Shown piece after piece: positions 17,484 to 27,625 of a stretch of DNA of 64,000 nt. Positions within the stretch are counted from its first letter, which is position 1; each line of letters opens with the position of its first letter. This stretch comes from Endozoicomonas elysicola (GTDB taxonomy: Bacteria; Pseudomonadota; Gammaproteobacteria; Pseudomonadales; Endozoicomonadaceae): NCBI RefSeq assembly GCF_000710775.1, contig NZ_JOJP01000001.1:1379825-1443824 (forward strand). The letters are read 5' to 3'. The translations under genes and the position numbers were made by a program. The notes beneath the pieces are model-generated. The model worked only from the letters and a program-made list of their open reading frames with translations, searched no databases and was not told where the DNA came from.

Positions 17484-19514
17484 TCATGCGCCAATTGATT
17501 TATACAGGGCATCAAGTCCCATTTTACCCGCCATTTTTTTCGTTTCCTGACGAGATGACTCATCAAAGCCTGTGTACACTAAGTCTTCCTGAGGAAGTTC
17601 ATCCAGAAAGCGACTGGGCATCGTATCAATGATTTCGCCAAACTGTTTTCTCTGTCCAGCCAATGTCATTGTTAAGGATTTTCGAGCCCTTGTAATGCCT
17701 ACATAAGTCAGGCGACGCTCTTCTTCAATATTGTCCTCTTCAATACTGGTACGGTGTGGAAGCAGTTCTTCCTCCATTCCCATCATATATACATGGGGAT
17801 ACTCCAGGCCTTTGGAAGCATGAAGGGTCAGCAGCTGAACACGATCCGCATCTTCCTCTTCCTCGTTACGTTCCAGCATATCCCGAAGAATCAGCCTGGC
17901 AATAGCGTCTTCGACTGTTCTGTCTTCGTCACCCCGTTCCAGTGTTTGTTGCAATGCATCCACCAGAAACCAGACATTAGCCATGCGCTTTTCAGCTTGG
18001 GCTGGCGTTGAGGAGTGCTGCATCAACCAGTTTTCATAATCGGTATCGGCAATCATTTCACGAACTACCTGCATAGGATCTTCGCTGGTTTGCAGCCGTC
18101 GTGAAACATCATCCATCCACCCGGTAAAGCGGCGTAGCTTTTCTGCATACTGAGGTGCAAGGTCTTCTTCCAGAGCTGCTTCTTCACAGGCTCTGTACAT
18201 ACTGATGTGATGTTTATTGGCGTAGTTGCCCAGCTTTTCCAGTGTGGATGGGCCAATTTCCCGCTTTGGCGTATTTACAACCCGTAGAAATGCATTGTCA
18301 TCATCCTGGTTAATCAGTAGTCGTAGATAAGCCATGATGTCCTTCACTTCTGCCCGGGCAAAAAACGAAGTACCGCCATTGATATGGTAGGGAATACCAT
18401 GGTGCTGAAGTTTTAATTCCAACAGTCTTGATTGAAAATTACCTCGGTATAGCACTGCATAATCTTTATAGCTGTTCTCGTGTCTCAATTTGTGAGCCAG
18501 AATCTCCGTAGCAATCCGTTCACATTCCATCTCGTCATTACGGCATTTGATGACACGAATCTCATCCCCAACCCCCATCTCACTCCAGAGGGTTTTCTCA
18601 AACACGTGGGGATTGTTGGCAATCAGAGTATTCGCTGCTTTCAGAATACGGCTGGTGGAGCGGTAATTCTGTTCCAGTTTGATAACCTTTAAGCTGGGAT
18701 AATCTTCTTTTAGCTGTGCAAGATTTTCAGGCTTAGCACCACGCCAGGCGTAAATGGACTGGTCATCATCACCTACTACGGTTAACTTACGGCGGTCACC
18801 TACCAGTCGTTTGACCAGCTCATACTGAGCACCATTGGTATCTTGATACTCATCTACAAGCATATAGTGAACTTTATCCTGCCAGCGTTGCTGAACTTCA
18901 GGGTAATTTCTGAATAGCTCGACCGGTTTCATGATCAGGTCATCAAAGTCTACTGAGTTATAGGCTTTCAGCATACGGTTATAGTGTTCATAGACAATCG
19001 CTGCAGTCTGCTCCCAAGGCTGCCTTGCCATCTCTAGTGCCTGAGCCGGTATGATCAAATCATTTTTCCAGTTGGAGATACAGTGTTGAATCTGATCAAC
19101 ACCATTGTCATCTGCAGAGGCATCCCGTTGCATCAAATCAGTAATCAGTGATCGGGCATCCTGCTGATCAAAAATCGAAAAACCGGGTTTGTAGCCCAGT
19201 ATTTTGTACTCACGACGGATAATATTCAGACCCAGGTTATGGAAAGTAGACACCGTCAGCCCTGAAGATGCTTTGCCTTTGACCAACTTGCCAACCCGCT
19301 CTTTCATTTCTCGGGCGGCTTTATTGGTAAAGGTAACGGCCACAATGTTTTTGGCGCTGATGCCACACTGTTGAATCAGGTATGCAATTTTGGTGGTGAT
19401 AACACTGGTCTTACCACTGCCTGCCCCTGCCAGTACTAGCAGGGGAGTATCGATATATTTTACGGCCTCGGCCTGTCGATCATTGAGTCTTTGCACGCGT
19501 TCAGTTTCAGGCAA
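17484..19514 (-). CDS. rep: ATP-dependent DNA helicase Rep
   Basis: Superfamily 1A 3'-5' helicase that helps replication forks past protein blocks. 676 residues, against 673 in E. coli Rep. Motifs in order: Walker A LAGAGSGKTSVI (~30-41), motif Ia VTFTNKAAREM, motif II VDEYQDTN, motif III GDDDQSIYAWRGA, motif IV EQNYRST, motif V LLTLHASKGLEYPHVY and motif VI EEERRLTYVGITRA. It is Rep rather than UvrD by length and by sequence such as LNDRQAEAVKYIDTPLLV. It is transcribed alone, between an unrelated lipoprotein gene and a secreted orphan. Confidence 0.96.
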   Translation of the reverse strand: MPETERVQRLNDRQAEAVKYIDTPLLVLAGAGSGKTSVITTKIAYLIQQCGISAKNIVAVTFTNKAAREMKERVGKLVKGKASSGLTVSTFHNLGLNIIRREYKILGYKPGFSIFDQQDARSLITDLMQRDASADDNGVDQIQHCISNWKNDLIIPAQALEMARQPWEQTAAIVYEHYNRMLKAYNSVDFDDLIMKPVELFRNYPEVQQRWQDKVHYMLVDEYQDTNGAQYELVKRLVGDRRKLTVVGDDDQSIYAWRGAKPENLAQLKEDYPSLKVIKLEQNYRSTSRILKAANTLIANNPHVFEKTLWSEMGVGDEIRVIKCRNDEMECERIATEILAHKLRHENSYKDYAVLYRGNFQSRLLELKLQHHGIPYHINGGTSFFARAEVKDIMAYLRLLINQDDDNAFLRVVNTPKREIGPSTLEKLGNYANKHHISMYRACEEAALEEDLAPQYAEKLRRFTGWMDDVSRRLQTSEDPMQVVREMIADTDYENWLMQHSSTPAQAEKRMANVWFLVDALQQTLERGDEDRTVEDAIARLILRDMLERNEEEEDADRVQLLTLHASKGLEYPHVYMMGMEEELLPHRTSIEEDNIEEERRLTYVGITRARKSLTMTLAGQRKQFGEIIDTMPSRFLDELPQEDLVYTGFDESSRQETKKMAGKMGLDALYKSIGA

Positions 19515-19595
19515 GTCATAGGGGGAGTGACTCAGTATACCAAGGTTAAGGGACAGGACGATATGTCTGGTTATCAGACAACGTTATAGAGAGAT

Positions 19596-20267
19596 CTACT
19601 TAAACCAGTTCTCAATAGTTTGTTGGGCTGCCTTCTGTGATAGCTTCTCGGTAATGGTATCGGTTAACGTATCTTTCAGCTCTTTTGTCCAGTTGTGATT
19701 ACTCTCCTGTGAATCCGGATCATTAAACGGCAGCAGAACATAAGCAGGGGTGTAGTTGGCTTTTTTGTGAAGGTCAGTTAATTTGCTATGACTGTCCCTT
19801 TCGGACTGGTAAACAGTAATGCTCATTGGGTTTCCTGCTTTTAGTGTGACAGATGTCTGCCCGGTTTGAAGTGCATTACAGACCCCTTTGGTCAGGTGAA
19901 ATGTGGTTATGTTAGAGCCATGAGGCTGGGCAATCACCATTTCTGCTTCAAGGGGGAATTCCATGATAGAGAGCTTTTCCACCTTGCCATCATCAATGGC
20001 CTGTTTGAAATGCGCAAGTGTTGTATTGGCAAACTTAGGGACAAAGGCTGACTCATCGCCTTCCTTTTGCTGATATAAGCGAGCGTTTTGTAATGAACCT
20101 TTTTTTATATCAATAGATACAATGGACCAGTCTTCCTGAAGTTCAACAATCATCGACCCGCAATGAAACTGGTTGGCTTCTGCACCAAATAGCTCATCAC
20201 CGAGTACTATGGAAGAAAGCAGTAATAACAAGTTTGAAGAAAATATTTTCATATATCTAAACATCAT
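19596..20267 (-). CDS. Secreted protein of unknown function
   Basis: Not recognised. 223 residues. The ATG at 20267 has AGGA five bases upstream; ATG 20252 (MKIFSSNLLLLLSS) would also give a signal peptide. Cleavage is probably near the GAEA. Two cysteines (FHCGSM and GVCNAL) may form a disulphide. The body is mixed alpha/beta with a charged helical C-terminus (KELKDTLTDTITEKLSQKAAQ). The gene is 81 bases from the rep start on the same strand. Confidence 0.65.
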   Translation of the reverse strand: MMFRYMKIFSSNLLLLLSSIVLGDELFGAEANQFHCGSMIVELQEDWSIVSIDIKKGSLQNARLYQQKEGDESAFVPKFANTTLAHFKQAIDDGKVEKLSIMEFPLEAEMVIAQPHGSNITTFHLTKGVCNALQTGQTSVTLKAGNPMSITVYQSERDSHSKLTDLHKKANYTPAYVLLPFNDPDSQESNHNWTKELKDTLTDTITEKLSQKAAQQTIENWFK

Positions 20268-20655
20268 AGAAGTCCTGTGATTTTGGGAGTGGGCTACAGG
20301 GTATCAATTTAGAGCTGGTTATTTGTTTTAGCACTAATTTTAATAGTAAATATGAATACTAAATAGACGGCTCTAATAATGTTTAATAAAAATCTTATTG
20401 TTCGTTCGTGTTAAATAAATACTTGCCTGCTAAACATTGTTAAAGGGCTTTGGTTAAGTTTTTTAGAATTAGTTTTGTTTTCTTATGGTTATTTGGAATT
20501 AATTTGCAATCTAAATGATAATGATTATTAGAATTAAAATAATTTAGAAACTAAATAGCTTTTGCTCTGTCTATCAATTGTCAGGAAATTGCATGCATTG
20601 AGTGTTTATCAGTCTGGTGATTTCTTTCTACAAACAGAACTTGCAAGGGGAAAAT
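20268..20655. other. AT-rich divergent region with a Fur-box candidate
   Basis: No gene is supported. The 388 bases are AT-rich and divergent between two orphans. The in-frame ATG at 20602 lacks a ribosome site, unlike the ATG at 20656. The Fur-like site is listed separately. Confidence 0.4.
20516..20530. promoter_or_regulatory. Candidate Fur box
   Basis: TGATAATGATTATTA matches the 7-1-7 Fur consensus TGATAATnATTATCA at 13 of 14 defined positions. It lies 126 bases before the ATG at 20656, next to a -10-like TAAAAT (20535-20540). Site matching in AT-rich DNA can occur by chance. Confidence 0.45.
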
Positions 20656-22071
20656 ATGGAAACGCTACAAAGTGATCCAGTTATGTTTGATAGGTCCTCT
20701 CAGCAACCAGTCCATCGTAATGCAGGTCATCAAGAGGGAAGTGGTAAAATAGGGTGGTTTTCAGTGAGGAATTTTACCGGGAGTACATGGAGTTCTTTAA
20801 AAGAGGTCGCAGGAGCATCATACAATCGTGGTAAAAGTATGGTTGATAGAGCGGTGAGCATACCAAAAGAGGCTCGGCCAGCAATCTACGAACTTGGTAA
20901 ATCTGTATTAAGTAGGGCTGTTACGATAAATAAAGTTGCTCAACCAGCAATGGCTAAGTATTTATTAGGTTCTCTTGTGTGTGGTGCTGTATTTAAAGGA
21001 GCAGGAGCAGTCAAAGATGCACTTATGGCACCTGTGTGTCCTGATCCAAAATTAACTGATGTATACCAAGCTTTTTCAAATGGGTTTGGAAATAAAACAC
21101 TCCTAATGGATCTTAGGGGGAATGGTACAAGTGTTTTACGAGCTTCAGCTGAAGTAGCTAAAGATTACCGTGATTTAACGACAGCGGTAAATGCTTGGGG
21201 CGGGACAGGCCCAATTAAAGATCCGGTCACTTCAAAAATAACAGGGCAGCCAATAGAAAATCCTATCGAGTATGTGTGTGATCGCTTTGCTGAGGGCACT
21301 AGGAAAGGAACCCCCCCTTATCGAGATCTTGGGCATATTATCGAGGATGAAGCAGCACAAACAGGAGTCGTTTCCAGAGATATGGCAAGAGCAACGAGGG
21401 CAACGTGTTTGCCCAGCAATGCAATGACAGCGAGTTGCAGTGATTTGAATCAAGGTCATTATGCTGAATTTTTAGGGGAGCACATTGGTCATGATACTGA
21501 GATGTATAATGGCCCGGCGTCGACAAGTGACTTTTCTGCGAAAGTAAATCGGCTGAATACTACCAACCAACCTTTAGCTGAATCAGCACATGAATTTTAT
21601 CAGGACTCCGAGGCTCTTTCTCCATCAATTACGTTAAAGCATGGAGAGAATGCGGGGCTGAAAGCGGGCTCACCGGAGAGGTATGCTATGGATCGTTGGA
21701 TGAATGATGGTAAGCCAAGGACGTTTGGCCACCTTAACGCTGATGAACTTAATAGAAACAAGCCTATGCCAGACTATCAAAAAATGGCGATAAGGCCCGA
21801 CTGCTTTGCCCCTTTAACTCTTACAGAAAGAATCATAGTGAAAACCTCCATCCCTGTTGCTGGAGCTATTGCACTTGGTAGCTCTTTTGGAGGTGGTCTT
21901 CTTGTCGGTGGGATTTGGGGCTTTAAAACTTGGTACGATAGCCGTCGTGCAACACCACCTCAGCCAGATAGCTTTGATCTTCAAAGTGTACAAGGGAGTC
22001 AGCGAGACCTTTCCAGACATGCAACTCCCATGGGGCAAGCGGATGCTGTTGGGATGGCTGAAAATGCTTAA
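20656..22071 (+). CDS. Membrane-associated protein of unknown function with an internal repeat
   Basis: Not recognised. 471 residues from ATG 20656, chosen because AAGGGG lies just upstream. The start is hydrophilic with no signal peptide. Residues ~59-80 and ~81-102 are two copies of one unit (GKSxxxRAVxIxKxAxPA). Next comes a weakly hydrophobic segment (LLGSLVCGAVFKGAGAV). The middle is polar with scattered Cys. A long hydrophobic Gly-rich segment (VAGAIALGSSFGGGLLVGG, ~395-423) is followed by a 48-residue polar tail. The arrangement resembles membrane-inserting effectors of host-associated bacteria; that is inference. A Fur-like site is upstream and the LDLa gene follows 133 bases downstream. 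Confidence 0.7.
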   Translation: METLQSDPVMFDRSSQQPVHRNAGHQEGSGKIGWFSVRNFTGSTWSSLKEVAGASYNRGKSMVDRAVSIPKEARPAIYELGKSVLSRAVTINKVAQPAMAKYLLGSLVCGAVFKGAGAVKDALMAPVCPDPKLTDVYQAFSNGFGNKTLLMDLRGNGTSVLRASAEVAKDYRDLTTAVNAWGGTGPIKDPVTSKITGQPIENPIEYVCDRFAEGTRKGTPPYRDLGHIIEDEAAQTGVVSRDMARATRATCLPSNAMTASCSDLNQGHYAEFLGEHIGHDTEMYNGPASTSDFSAKVNRLNTTNQPLAESAHEFYQDSEALSPSITLKHGENAGLKAGSPERYAMDRWMNDGKPRTFGHLNADELNRNKPMPDYQKMAIRPDCFAPLTLTERIIVKTSIPVAGAIALGSSFGGGLLVGGIWGFKTWYDSRRATPPQPDSFDLQSVQGSQRDLSRHATPMGQADAVGMAENA

Positions 22072-22204
22072 TTTGATCGAGTGATTTTGATAGTAAATTT
22101 TTTATCTAATTACTTCTGGTAAATATCATTGATGGCTTTCAGAAGCAAAATTCTGGAAGCCTTAGTAATCATGTTTTGTTTTGAATGATTTTCAACGGTT
22201 CTAT

Positions 22205-22615
22205 ATGTTACCTGTTCTAAATACCGCTAGGTATAATTATGAATATGATAAAAATAATTTGGACTTACAAGGTGTTAAGTCTGGATTGTTGGGTAGGTTT
22301 TCTGTTCATAGACAGTCCGATTCATTATTTAATAAGCTTTCATATAGTATGAAACAATTGCTTAATGAGTGTGTTAACAGTTTTGATTCTCGAAGTATTG
22401 CTCGCTTCGCATCAATCGTAGTAACAAATTATGTGCTCCAATATATGGTGGCTTCCAGTGACGCCTTACATATAGAAAATGAATATGATGATAGTGCTCG
22501 GCAGTTGTGCTCTCCTAATGAATATACATGTGATCATGGTATGTGTATTCCTAGAGAGTTTTTATGTGATGGGGACAACGACTGTTTTGATTATTCTGAT
22601 GAGTTATATTGTTGA
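22205..22615 (+). CDS. Small protein ending in an LDL-receptor class A (LDLa) domain
   Basis: 136 residues from ATG 22205. The last 35 residues are an LDLa module: six cysteines spaced as in the family (C-x6-C-x4-C-x6-C-x5-C-x8-C), the [10 protein letters not shown] centre and the calcium-binding DCFDYSDE. The N-terminal ~100 residues match nothing I know; a hydrophobic stretch around 68-84 ([17 protein letters not shown]) could be a signal or anchor. LDLa domains belong mainly to animal receptors and need calcium and disulphides, so the C-terminus should face an oxidising or extracytoplasmic space. The start is uncertain: a TTG at 22181 and an ATG at 22349 (which would put the hydrophobic part closer to the N-terminus) are alternatives, none with a good ribosome site. 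Confidence 0.75.
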   Translation: MLPVLNTARYNYEYDKNNLDLQGVKSGLLGRFSVHRQSDSLFNKLSYSMKQLLNECVNSFDSRSIARFASIVVTNYVLQYMVASSDALHIENEYDDSARQLCSPNEYTCDHGMCIPREFLCDGDNDCFDYSDELYC

Positions 22616-22822
22616 AGATGCTTTAATAATGGTGCTTTCTAGTACATGGTTGTTGATAATATGTAAATTTTTCTCTGATATGAATGTTATTGCTCCTGAA
22701 AGGCACTAGGGGGTGGGAATACCTGACCATTGACATTGACTAGATTGTCACCCATTAGTGATAGTGATATAGATCACTAAAGCATAGTTTAATTATTCTG
22801 GCTTCAAATTTAATAAATAATG

Positions 22823-22859
22823 CTCTGCTTCACCTTTGAACGGAAGCAGAGTTTGATTT
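22823..22859. terminator. Terminator between the LDLa gene and the convergent SDR gene
   Basis: CTCTGCTTC (22823-22831) and GAAGCAGAG (22843-22851) form a perfect 9-bp stem, followed on the plus strand by TTTGATTT. It may serve both convergent genes. Confidence 0.65.
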
Positions 22860-22876
22860 GTATGATATAGTTAAAT

Positions 22877-23638
22877 TCAGAGTTTTAACCCACCATCCAG
22901 CTCCAGTACACGCCCATTGTAATAATCATTTTCAAAAATAAAGCCAACGGTCTGGGCAATCTCTTCCGGTGTTCCCATTCGTCCAACCGGTATACCAGCG
23001 GTTAATCTGGCTTTGGCTTCTGGCTTCATGCTGCCAGTCATTTCCGTTTCAATAACTCCTGGAGCAATGGCTGCACAACGGATGCCGTATTTGGCCAGCT
23101 CCTTGGACCAGGTTACCGTCATGGCTGAGACACCGGCTTTGGCAGCAGAATAGTTGCTTTGGCCAAAGTTCCCTTCACGGGCAATGCTGGCGATATTGAC
23201 GATAACGCCCTGTGAACCACTTTCAATCATGCTGGCTGCGACTTCACGGCCGCAGAGGAATACACCGGTCAGGTTAACATTTATGACGGCCTGCCATTTG
23301 TCGAAGGAGAGTTTGTCCGTCACTTTGCCGTCTTTGGCTTTGATCAGGAGACCATCCCTGAGAATTCCAGCATTATTGACCAGACCATTCAATGGACCCA
23401 GTTCTGCGGAGGCTTTCTGGACCGCGGCTTCAACCTGAGCCTCTTCAGCAACATTGGCTGGTAGTGCTATAGCATTAACACCTTTTGAACGACAGAGTTC
23501 TGCTGCTTTATGAAGCTCGGGAGTATCAAGGTCAATAAGGCCAATATTGGCACCACGTTCTGCAAGCGAGTTAGCCATAGCCAGGCCGAGCCCTCTGGCG
23601 GCACCAGTGATCAGAATATTTTTATCTTTAATGTTCAT
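22877..23638 (-). CDS. SDR oxidoreductase, FabG-like (3-oxoacyl-reductase type)
   Basis: 253 residues from the ATG at 23638. A longer frame to 23713 adds 25 residues before the usual start MNIKDKNILITGAARGLG. Classical SDR: TGAARGLGLAM (~10-20), NNAG, catalytic Ser in NIASIAREG and YSAAKAG, then IAPGVIETEM and the C-terminal NGRVLELDGGLKL, typical of FabG/PhbB-like enzymes that reduce 3-oxoacyl thioesters with NADPH. It is not next to fatty-acid genes, so the substrate is open. Divergent from hugZ, whose promoter region it shares. Confidence 0.88.
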   Translation of the reverse strand: MNIKDKNILITGAARGLGLAMANSLAERGANIGLIDLDTPELHKAAELCRSKGVNAIALPANVAEEAQVEAAVQKASAELGPLNGLVNNAGILRDGLLIKAKDGKVTDKLSFDKWQAVINVNLTGVFLCGREVAASMIESGSQGVIVNIASIAREGNFGQSNYSAAKAGVSAMTVTWSKELAKYGIRCAAIAPGVIETEMTGSMKPEAKARLTAGIPVGRMGTPEEIAQTVGFIFENDYYNGRVLELDGGLKL

Positions 23639-23721
23639 AATTGTTCTTATACTTCTGTGGTGGACGGTACAGTGATCATCCTGAAACGAAACTGAATAAA
23701 AGACAACATCCATAATGGTTA

Positions 23722-23749
23722 TTGATAATAAATCTCATTCCCATATAAT
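23722..23749 (+). promoter_or_regulatory. hugZ promoter overlapped by a Fur-box candidate
   Basis: TTGATA (23722-23727), a 16-base spacer and a consensus TATAAT (23744-23749) form a good sigma70 promoter. TGATAATAAATCTCA (23723-23737) matches the 7-1-7 Fur consensus at 12 of 14 positions and covers the -35 and spacer, where a bound repressor would block RNA polymerase. The transcript would begin about 80 bases before hugZ. Confidence 0.6.
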
Positions 23750-23835
23750 GCGGTCAACGCACCAACAGTGGTTGATTTTTCAACAGTTACACTGTTAATA
23801 AACGATAATGAATAAACACCCAGAGGAGTTTAGTT

Positions 23836-24549
23836 ATGATGGATACCAAGGAAGCGGCGGCATTTGAGGCCAGAAAACTGCTGCTTGGGGAATACCACGG
23901 CATTTTGTCTACGCACTCCAAGGATGTTCCGGGCTATCCCTTTGGTTCTGTTATGCCTTATTGTCTGGATGCCAATGGTTGTCCAATCATTCAAATCAGT
24001 ACCATTGCTCAGCACACCAAAAATATCGAAGAAAACCCAAGGGTTTCTCTTATCGTCAGTGATACGGACACTGATGATGTTCATACTGCCGGGCGCCTGA
24101 CCTGGATGGGGGACGCTGAAAAAATTGAAGATCCTGAAGAGGTTGCCGAACACTACTTCAACTTTTTCCCTCAGGCCAGAAACTACAGCAATACCCATAA
24201 CTTTGACTTTTATCGTATCAAGCTGGTGAAAGCTCGATTCATTGGTGGCTTTGGTAAAATTTTCTGGGTTAAAAATGAATTGCTCTGCAAAGAAAACCCA
24301 TTCTTTGGTGAGGGTGGAAAAGGCATGATTGATCATATGAATGAAGATCATGTGGATGCCATGGTGAAGTATTGTCTGGCTGCTAAAGTTGTTATTCCTG
24401 AAGGGGTTAGTCCAAAAATGGCCGGAGTCGACTCAGAAGGCATGCATATCCTGCTGGGGAGAAAAGTAGTCCGTATCCCATTTCCGGGGAATGCTGGAAG
24501 TGCGATGGAAGTTCGCCAGCAGCTGGTTGCCATGGCCAAAGCTGCCTGA
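23836..24549 (+). CDS. hugZ: HugZ-family heme utilisation protein (split-barrel plus DUF2470)
   Basis: 237 residues. The N-terminal ~150 residues are a PNPOx-like split barrel (LLGEYHGILSTHS, GYPFGSVMPYCLD, QHTKNIEENPRVSLIV). The C-terminal ~80 residues are a DUF2470 domain with IDHMNEDHVDAM, then DSEGMHILLG and a basic/aliphatic end. Family knowledge: HugZ/HutZ proteins bind heme as dimers and degrade it to release iron; some members act as flavin-linked oxidoreductases. AGAGGAG lies about 8 bases before the ATG. A Fur-box/promoter overlap upstream supports iron-repressed expression. No heme transporter genes are adjacent in the window. Confidence 0.88.
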   Translation: MMDTKEAAAFEARKLLLGEYHGILSTHSKDVPGYPFGSVMPYCLDANGCPIIQISTIAQHTKNIEENPRVSLIVSDTDTDDVHTAGRLTWMGDAEKIEDPEEVAEHYFNFFPQARNYSNTHNFDFYRIKLVKARFIGGFGKIFWVKNELLCKENPFFGEGGKGMIDHMNEDHVDAMVKYCLAAKVVIPEGVSPKMAGVDSEGMHILLGRKVVRIPFPGNAGSAMEVRQQLVAMAKAA

Positions 24550-24589
24550 TGTTACTCTGAACTGACAACCCTTGAAAAAAAACGACACC

Positions 24590-24606
24590 GCCTCTATATA
24601 AGAGGC
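24590..24606. terminator. Small hairpin between hugZ and fxsA
   Basis: GCCTCT (24590-24595) and AGAGGC (24601-24606) form a 6-bp stem, 41 bases after hugZ. An A-run precedes it, so it would work best on the minus strand. Weak. Confidence 0.3.
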
Positions 24607-24629
24607 TCCAATGATTAACGGGGCCTTTT

Positions 24630-25124
24630 ATGCGCTTCCTCTTTCTACTATTTATTCTATTGCCCATTCTGGAAATGGTGGTGCTGATCAAGGTGGGCAG
24701 TATCATCGGAGCCTGGAATGCGGTTGCGCTGGTTATTCTGTCGGTATTTATTGGCATCGAAGTGATTCGCCGCCAGGGCTTCAAAACAACATTAAGAGCC
24801 CGGCAGAAGATGGCCGCAGGCGAACTGCCCGCTATGGAAATGCTGGAAAATCTGGCCATTGCCTTAGGGGGCTTGCTGATGTTGATCCCCGGCTTTATTA
24901 CCGACTTCCTGGGGATATTCCTGTTGATTCCTCCAGTTCGCAGGTTTCTGGTTCGTCGCTGGTTGACAGCGACAGGTATGAAGGTCCAGCAGACCAATAT
25001 TTACGAAGCAGAGTTCCACCGAGAGCCTACATGGCAGAATGATCAGACCCATATCCACCACACCATTGATGGGGATTATACCCGGGAGCAGGATAAGGAA
25101 GATCCTGAAAACAGGAATTGCTAG
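24630..25124 (+). CDS. fxsA: FxsA-family inner-membrane protein
   Basis: 164 residues, three or four predicted membrane segments in the first ~120, beginning MRFLFLLFILLPILEMVVLIKVG. Family elements: a conserved E in helix 1 (PILEM), GIEVIRRQGF after helix 2, and GGLLMLIPGFITDFLGIFLLIPPVR in the last hydrophobic part. The tail is polar and charged. Family knowledge: E. coli FxsA alters exclusion of phage T7 by the F plasmid; its housekeeping role is unknown. The order fxsA-groES-groEL recurs in many gammaproteobacteria, but here an intervening heat-shock promoter likely makes groESL a separate unit. Confidence 0.92.
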   Translation: MRFLFLLFILLPILEMVVLIKVGSIIGAWNAVALVILSVFIGIEVIRRQGFKTTLRARQKMAAGELPAMEMLENLAIALGGLLMLIPGFITDFLGIFLLIPPVRRFLVRRWLTATGMKVQQTNIYEAEFHREPTWQNDQTHIHHTIDGDYTREQDKEDPENRNC

Positions 25125-25472
25125 GGCTTGAAAGTCTCAAGTCTCTGAACGTTTTAAGAATTTGCCAGTCTATTTGGAGAGCGTGCCTGGGGTTAACTGG
25201 GAAAAGTCAGTTTTTTTTCCACCTGCCTCTTGAAAATAGCATTGGCCACCCATACTAAGTGGAACATCTGATAAGACTTCGGCAAGGGCTCGAACCTACT
25301 GGAAAGACCTGCGCCAAAGTAGATTTCACTCTTGGTGAATACCAGGGGGGTCGGGTAAACCGGGCCATAGTGAGTAGTGAAACGATAGTTCATCATTTCA
25401 CTGCCATTAAGTTGATAACGAGCAGCCTCTAAAAGGTTGCACGGCATAAGCAAACTGTTGGAGAAAGAATCG
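25125..25472. other. groESL upstream region
   Basis: Holds the sigma32-type promoter (25229-25255) and a leader of about 210 bases. A minus-strand frame crosses it (listed among rejected items). No CIRCE element (TTAGCACTC-N9-GAGTGCTAA) is present. Confidence 0.5.
25229..25255 (+). promoter_or_regulatory. Sigma32-type heat-shock promoter of groESL
   Basis: CTTGAA (25229-25234), a 13-base spacer and ACCCAT (25248-25253) match the heat-shock sigma factor consensus CTTGAA-N13-CCCCAT closely. Transcription would begin near 25262. Another CTTGAAA at 25127-25133 has no matching -10. Confidence 0.65.
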
Positions 25473-25766
25473 ATGAAAATCCGTCCGTTGCGTGATCGCG
25501 TGGTCGTTCGTCGTGTCGAAGAAGAAACTACCTCTGCTGGTGGCATCGTACTGCCAGGTTCTGCAACTGAAAAGCCTAACCAAGGTGTTGTGGTTGCAGT
25601 CGGCGATGGCGTGTTCCTGGACAATGGTGAAAAGCGTCCTGTTGGCGTTAGCGTTGGTGACAAGGTCATCTTCGGCAAGTATGCAGACTCAAACACCGTG
25701 AAGATTGATGGTGAAGAGCTGATCATTCTGTCTGAAAGTGACATTTCCGCCGTTCTGGAAGGCTGA
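25473..25766 (+). CDS. groES: GroES co-chaperonin
   Basis: 10-kDa heptameric lid of the GroEL folding chamber. 97 residues from ATG 25473, starting [18 protein letters not shown], as is standard; the open frame back to 25437 lacks a ribosome site. GGAGA lies 8 bases upstream. The mobile loop ([13 protein letters not shown]) with its GroEL-binding IVL is intact, and the roof and C-terminal strand ([12 protein letters not shown]) are normal. groEL follows after 64 bases. Confidence 0.98.
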   Translation: MKIRPLRDRVVVRRVEEETTSAGGIVLPGSATEKPNQGVVVAVGDGVFLDNGEKRPVGVSVGDKVIFGKYADSNTVKIDGEELIILSESDISAVLEG

Positions 25767-25812
25767 TTGTTAGTTAAACAATCACACTGCATTTTTCCGA
25801 TTTCACAAATAG

Positions 25813-27474
<1,662 letters not shown>

Positions 27475-27567
27475 TGCTCCCCGGCAGATGGTAAACAGAG
27501 CCCAGATAGCTCAGTCTTATCATCTGTAATGTCAGAAATGACAACTCTGCTTATATGGCTCAAAGTG

Positions 27568-27602
27568 AAACCGGCGTCTGATTTCAGACGCCGGTTTTTT
27601 TG
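27568..27602 (+). terminator. Rho-independent terminator of groESL
   Basis: AAACCGGCGTCTGA (27568-27581) pairs with TCAGACGCCGGTTT (27584-27597) in a perfect 14-bp stem followed by a T-run. A textbook terminator; the leading A-run would also allow it to stop the convergent gene. Confidence 0.92.
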
Positions 27603-27625
27603 TTCAAAGCTAATCTCCCAGCTTA

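Noticed and set aside
25280-25305. GGTTCGAGCC on the minus strand, resembling a tRNA T-loop
   Set aside because: The flanking bases do not form a full T stem and no acceptor or anticodon arm can be built; not a tRNA.
25193-25440. Minus-strand frame upstream of groES with protein-like sequence (NYRFTTHYGPVYPTP...)
   Set aside because: No ribosome site, no recognised family, and it covers the sigma32 promoter and groES leader. It could be a decayed fragment but is not supported.
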